A DNA stretch of 64,000 nt, from the NCBI RefSeq assembly GCF_030684675.1, contig NZ_JAUXXZ010000081.1, forward strand, positions 1-64,000, written 5' to 3'. The notes below the pieces were generated by a model. That model was not told the origin of the DNA, searched no databases, and saw only the letters and a list, made by a program, of their open reading frames with translations. The translations under genes and the position numbers were made by a program. Below, in pieces: positions 59,420 to 64,000 of the stretch. Origin of the DNA: Daejeonella sp. (GTDB lineage: Bacteria > Bacteroidota > Bacteroidia > Sphingobacteriales > Sphingobacteriaceae). Numbering within the stretch: the first letter of the stretch is position 1; each line of letters begins with the position of its first letter.

Positions 59420-59986
59420 CTAATAAAGTATAGAAAAAGCCTTTTGCAATTGGGTCCTGAGAGTCTTTAGAGCCGAAACCAGGTGATTTTTTACAGTATT
59501 TCTGGATATATTGAGCTCTTCAGCTATTTCATCATAACTAAGCTCCTGCTGCCTGCTCATTCTATAAACCAGTTGTTGCTGCTTTGGAAGACTTGCTAAT
59601 ACCTGCTCAGTAAATCGCTCAAGATCCTCGAGATAAACAAGCTCTTCAGTTTCATTGGTATTTGTTTGAAGATTCAGCCACATTCTTTCCATTGCACTTT
59701 GGGAATTTGCAACCTGACGAAGTACATTTAATGTTAGCCTGCGGGTAATGGTATACAGATATGGTGCAATCGGATATTGGGTATCTAGCTTTTCACGGTT
59801 AATCCAAAGACTCATGAAAGCTTCCTGAACTACCTCCTGACAAGGCTCCTTATCTTTCAGGAACCTTAGACTAAAGTAATAGAGTTTACTGGAGTAGGAA
59901 TCAAAAACTATGCGAAATGCAACTTCATCACCCTCTTTTATACGGGTGATAAGTTCAAAATCGCAAATTTGTTCTCTTTTCTGCAT
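59420..59986 (-). CDS. RNA polymerase ECF sigma-70 factor
   Basis: IVFDSYSSKLYYFSLRFLKDKEPCQEVVQEAFMSLW; ELSYDEIAEELNISRNTVKNHLVSALKTLR. Confidence 0.96.
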   Translation of the reverse strand: MQKREQICDFELITRIKEGDEVAFRIVFDSYSSKLYYFSLRFLKDKEPCQEVVQEAFMSLWINREKLDTQYPIAPYLYTITRRLTLNVLRQVANSQSAMERMWLNLQTNTNETEELVYLEDLERFTEQVLASLPKQQQLVYRMSRQQELSYDEIAEELNISRNTVKNHLVSALKTLRTQLQKAFSILY

Positions 59987-60421
59987 TTTTTACAGTATTC
60001 AAACTAAATATAAAGTAAATATTGGAAATTATTATTAAAATTTCCAATGAATTTAAAGTCTGAAAGATATCATAAATATTAATAAAAATTTACAATAAGC
60101 TGTTTTTCAATATTTTAGGAATAAATAAATCAATTGACTTAACATTGGAATAAATGACCTACATAATAACAGGTAAAACTATTTAGAATAAACAGATCGC
60201 TTTTTTCTCGCTTTTTTAACCAGAAAAGGCATATTTATTCTGGATTTAATAAATTTTGTTCGCAAAAAGCAATTTTGTAACATCTCAGTTATGAGCCATT
60301 CCTTATAACATATGTTATGAAAAATCTTCCTTGCTTTCTGATGATCTTCCCTATTGAAAAAGGTTCTTTATGAAATTACAATTATTAATAGTAAATATGT
60401 TTAATCAATCTATCCCTTATA

Positions 60422-61678
60422 ATGAAATCCATTCTTCTTGAAAAGTGTTATTTAGACTCATTAACCAATATTGAAAGAAAGAAATATTTACAAAAAATCA
60501 GACTCGTAAAATTACTACATACGGAAGGGGCAAAATCAAATGCTGATATCTGCAGGGTATTGAATATAAGTTCACCAACATCAATAATTCTGCTTAATGA
60601 ACTTCTTAGCGAAGGGCTTGTTGAAAAAAAAGGGAAAGGCAAATCAATCGGGGGCAGGAAGCCAGAATTATACTCCCTTCATAATAATTCCTTTTATGTT
60701 CTCTGTATAGAAATGGATCGGTTTAAAACCGAAATGGCAATCCTTGACAACAATAACAATAATATAACAGGGATAAAAAGTTTTTCCCTGAGACTAACTA
60801 AAGATAAAAGTGCAATTAAACTACTGCATGAATTTGCAGAACAATTAATTTCATCTTCCGGAATAGATACAAATAAATTAGTGGGAATCGGACTTGGTAT
60901 GCCAGGGCTTGTGGATTCAAATGCAGGCAAGAATTATACCTATCTTGTTAGTAGTTCAGGCGATTCTAAAACCTTACAGGATATTCTGGAAGAAAAATTT
61001 AATAAGCCCGTCTATGTTCAGAATGATGTTAAAACCAATACATTGGCGGAATGCAGATTCGGACTTGCCTTGAACAAGAAGGATGCTTTGGTTTTGTTAA
61101 TGGATTGGGGTATTGGTCTCGGGATCATCATGGATGGCAAACTGCAGAGTGGAATGTCGGGTTTTGCAGGTGAAATTGGTCATATTCCCTTTGTAAAAGA
61201 TGGTGAACTGTGCAATTGTGGTAAAAGGGGCTGCCTCGAAACAGTCGCATCGGGAATTGCTCTGGCAAGAATGGCTAAAGAAGGAATAAAATCAGGCCAA
61301 ACCTCTCTTTTGAATGCACTATCTGAAGAGGAAATCGACCAGATTGAACCTCAGATTGTGATTGATGCCGCAAATAAAGGCGACCAGTATGCGATTAACA
61401 TATTATCGCAGGTTGGTGAGAATTTAGGAAAAGCTGTGGCAACTCTTATTCAATTGTTTAACCCTGAACTTATAATACTTGGTGGTAAAATAGCAGAAGC
61501 AAAGCAATACATTACTATACCCATGCGTCATGCAATTAATACCTATTGCATGACCAGAATAAGGGAACACACAAAGATCGTGCTGTCTACTCTGGGGCAT
61601 AGTGCAGGTATTCTGGGCTCAGCCAGCATAGTTATTGAAAATACATTTGAAAGGCAGATAGAACTTGCAAGTCAGTAA
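60422..61678 (+). CDS. ROK family transcriptional regulator (N-terminal HTH)
   Basis: NADICRVLNISSPTSIILLNELLSEGLVEKKGKGKSIGGRKPELY; GFAGEIGHIPF; CNCGKRGCLETVAS. Confidence 0.94.
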   Translation: MKSILLEKCYLDSLTNIERKKYLQKIRLVKLLHTEGAKSNADICRVLNISSPTSIILLNELLSEGLVEKKGKGKSIGGRKPELYSLHNNSFYVLCIEMDRFKTEMAILDNNNNNITGIKSFSLRLTKDKSAIKLLHEFAEQLISSSGIDTNKLVGIGLGMPGLVDSNAGKNYTYLVSSSGDSKTLQDILEEKFNKPVYVQNDVKTNTLAECRFGLALNKKDALVLLMDWGIGLGIIMDGKLQSGMSGFAGEIGHIPFVKDGELCNCGKRGCLETVASGIALARMAKEGIKSGQTSLLNALSEEEIDQIEPQIVIDAANKGDQYAINILSQVGENLGKAVATLIQLFNPELIILGGKIAEAKQYITIPMRHAINTYCMTRIREHTKIVLSTLGHSAGILGSASIVIENTFERQIELASQ

Positions 61679-61709
61679 ATAGCCAATTTTGATCAATTGG
61701 CAAAGCAAA

Positions 61710-61741
61710 ATAAAAGCCCGGTAATAATACCAGGCTTTTAT
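61710..61741. terminator. Bidirectional terminator between convergent ROK and asd genes
   Basis: ATAAAAGCC...GGCTTTTAT with imperfect inner stem, A/T tracts both sides. Confidence 0.75.
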
Positions 61742-61757
61742 TTAGTTCTGATCGGAA

Positions 61758-62747
61758 TTAAATCAGTTTCTTCTCAAGCAGGTATTCAGCAATCTGTACT
61801 GCATTGGTTGCAGCACCTTTCCGAAGATTATCCGCAACTATCCAAAGGTTTAAGGTTTTATCCTGGGACTCATCTCTACGAATTCTTCCAACAAAAACTT
61901 CATCCTTTTCATGAGCGTCCATTGGCATTGGATACTTCAGATTTGCAGGGTCATCCACAACGATTATTCCCTCCTCCTTTTCAAGTATTGAACGAACCTC
62001 TTTCAGGTCGAATTCATTTTCAAATTCAATATTAACTGATTCTGAATGTCCTCCCATAACCGGTATACGAACTGTAGTTGCGGTTACACGAATTGAATCA
62101 TCACTCATTATTTTTTTTGTTTCGAGAATCATCTTCATCTCCTCTTTCGTATATCCGTTCTCCTGAAATACATCTATCTGGGGTATTACATTCAAATCGA
62201 TTGGATAAGCGTAAGCCATCGGACCATCAATCCCTTTACGCTCATTCATCATCTGGTCAACAGCTTTTACCCCTGTTCCGGTAACTGACTGATAAGTTGA
62301 AACTACAACGCGCTTGATTTTATATTTATCATGCAATGGTTTTAAAACTACCACCATTTGTATAGTAGAACAGTTAGGATTGGCAATAATTTTGTCCTGA
62401 GCACTTAACTGATTTGCATTAACCTCTGGTACGATAAGTTTTTTTGAAGGATCCATCCGCCATGCTGATGAATTATCAATAACTGTTGTACCTGATTCTG
62501 CAAAGCGTGGAGCATTTTCCAGAGAGGTACCGCCACCTGCAGAAAACAAGGCCACATCAGGCTTCATTGCTATAGCATCATCCATGGTCACAACAGTATA
62601 CTTCTTTCCCTTAAATTCGATCTGTTTACCTGCGCTCTTTGCTGAAGCTACGGGGATCAACTCACTTACCGGGAAATTGCGCTCTGCTAAAACCTTTAAC
62701 ATCACCGAACCTACCAGGCCGGTAGCGCCTACTACTGCGACTTTCAT
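61758..62747 (-). CDS. asd: Aspartate-semialdehyde dehydrogenase
   Basis: MKVAVVGATGLVGSVMLKVL; ALFSAGGGTS; ANPNCSTIQMVV; GGHSESVNIEF. Confidence 0.96.
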   Translation of the reverse strand: MKVAVVGATGLVGSVMLKVLAERNFPVSELIPVASAKSAGKQIEFKGKKYTVVTMDDAIAMKPDVALFSAGGGTSLENAPRFAESGTTVIDNSSAWRMDPSKKLIVPEVNANQLSAQDKIIANPNCSTIQMVVVLKPLHDKYKIKRVVVSTYQSVTGTGVKAVDQMMNERKGIDGPMAYAYPIDLNVIPQIDVFQENGYTKEEMKMILETKKIMSDDSIRVTATTVRIPVMGGHSESVNIEFENEFDLKEVRSILEKEEGIIVVDDPANLKYPMPMDAHEKDEVFVGRIRRDESQDKTLNLWIVADNLRKGAATNAVQIAEYLLEKKLI

Positions 62748-62975
62748 TTTTTAATTTTTTTTAGTGTTAAACATATAATAATTAAGCAAATATGGGAAAT
62801 TGTTTGGGTTTTTATCCGATTCCTGCCTGCACAGGTCAACTTTCACGTCAATTGTTACTATTATTCCCAAATCGACGGTAAATTACCGATAATAGCAGCC
62901 CCTTATACCGGATACTCATTCTATTTTTTAAGAATCTCAACAGGACTTAACTTAATTCTGTTTCTACCTGTCGAA

Positions 62976-64000
62976 ATGAAAAATACACTGGTTCTCCTTC
63001 TTATTTTTTATTGCCATATCGGCTTTTGTCAGATAGTTGACGATTTCTCGGACGGCAATTTTAATGCAAACCCCGAATGGAATGGCAGCAATTCGGGTGG
63101 AGATTTCAAAATCATAAACAATCTTCTGAGGTCTGAATCAAATAAAGCATCCGGAAATTTCCACCTGAGCACAGCAAATTCACTTGCATTAAACTGCTAT
63201 TGGGAGTTCTGGATCAACTTGCAGTTCAGTACTTCGAGCTTAAACTATGCCGATATATATCTGATCTCCGATAAAGCTGATCTTCAGAGTGCGGTAATCA
63301 ATGGTTATTTCATAAGAATAGGTAATACTGAAGATGAAATCAGTTTATACAAAAGGTCAGGCTCTACGGGCAGCAGTATCCGTATTATTGATGGTATCAA
63401 TGGCTCGGTTGGCTCAAGCAACAATACAGTCAAAATTCGTGTCAGCCGGAACCATCTCGGTCTTTTTACTCTGGATAGGGAAGTAATTGGTACTAATTCA
63501 ATTATCGTCAATGAAGGTTCATTTGTTGACAACACCCATATTAACACCTCATCTTTTGGGATTTTTATACAGCAATCAACTGCCTCGTTTTTTCAGAAAC
63601 ATTTCTTTGATGATTTCAAGATTGGAATACTGAATACAGATAGCATAGCTCCGATACTAAATATGGTCACTGTTCTTGACTCAAGCACTTTGGAGGTCAG
63701 GTTCAGTGAAGCCATGGACAGCCTGAGTGTCAAAGACAAAACAAATTACAATATCAATAATTTTCCAGGCCATATAGTGCAAATAAATACAGAAGCCGAT
63801 CCACAGAAATATAGAATTCGGCTTTCAGAACCCTTGAATACGGAAAATTTTCTATTGACTGTACTGAACGTAAGTGATAGAAATGGGAATAGGATAAAAT
63901 CAGGCAACTCCTATTCATTTAACTACATAAAACCATATTATGGCAGTTTCCGGGATATTATAATTAATGAAATATTTCCCGATCCTTCACCACAAATCGA
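62976..64000 (+). CDS. Secreted protein with C-terminal lamin-tail-like start, truncated by window edge
   Basis: Translated manually: MKNTLVLLLIFYCHIGFCQIVDDFSDGNFNANPEWNGSNSGGDFKI... open to the edge, reaching DIIINEIFPDPSPQI. Confidence 0.8.
   Translation, partial: MKNTLVLLLIFYCHIGFCQIVDDFSDGNFNANPEWNGSNSGGDFKIINNLLRSESNKASGNFHLSTANSLALNCYWEFWINLQFSTSSLNYADIYLISDKADLQSAVINGYFIRIGNTEDEISLYKRSGSTGSSIRIIDGINGSVGSSNNTVKIRVSRNHLGLFTLDREVIGTNSIIVNEGSFVDNTHINTSSFGIFIQQSTASFFQKHFFDDFKIGILNTDSIAPILNMVTVLDSSTLEVRFSEAMDSLSVKDKTNYNINNFPGHIVQINTEADPQKYRIRLSEPLNTENFLLTVLNVSDRNGNRIKSGNSYSFNYIKPYYGSFRDIIINEIFPDPSPQI

Noticed and set aside
1-64000. CRISPR arrays, IS elements, prophage or integrase genes
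   Set aside because: No regularly spaced repeats, transposase/integrase motifs or phage structural genes seen in the translations.

Overview
64-kb chromosomal window from a Bacteroidota organism, probably Sphingobacteriaceae/Pedobacter-like (inferred from SusC/SusD, FecR/ECF sigma and TAnnTTTG-type promoters). The left half is mostly housekeeping: rRNA methyltransferase, LemA/TPM cluster, PQQ-cytochrome dehydrogenase, dnaA, mutase-like gene, IscA-like gene, four NDP-sugar enzymes, kdtA, a RES/Xre toxin-antitoxin pair, hemH, and a carotenoid cluster with ispH inside it. The right half (about 30.1-61.7 kb) is the part most worth attention. It is a long minus-strand catabolic locus with ECF sigma, FecR, an STN-type SusC and SusD, but no recognisable glycoside hydrolase. 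In their place are three exported SelA/DgaE-like PLP enzymes, each with a Tat-like leader and an extra C-terminal beta-type domain. They are interleaved with five exported cog3964-type amidohydrolases of two subfamilies. Two RidA proteins with lipoprotein/export signals, an exported RraA-like protein, exported TIM-barrel hydrolases and cytoplasmic KDPG-aldolase / hydroxyacid dehydrogenase / glycerate kinase steps follow. I propose a periplasmic PLP-dependent elimination/deamination pathway with an unknown substrate. No tRNA, rRNA, CRISPR array or transposon was recognised. All functional calls come from reading the translations; no searches were run.
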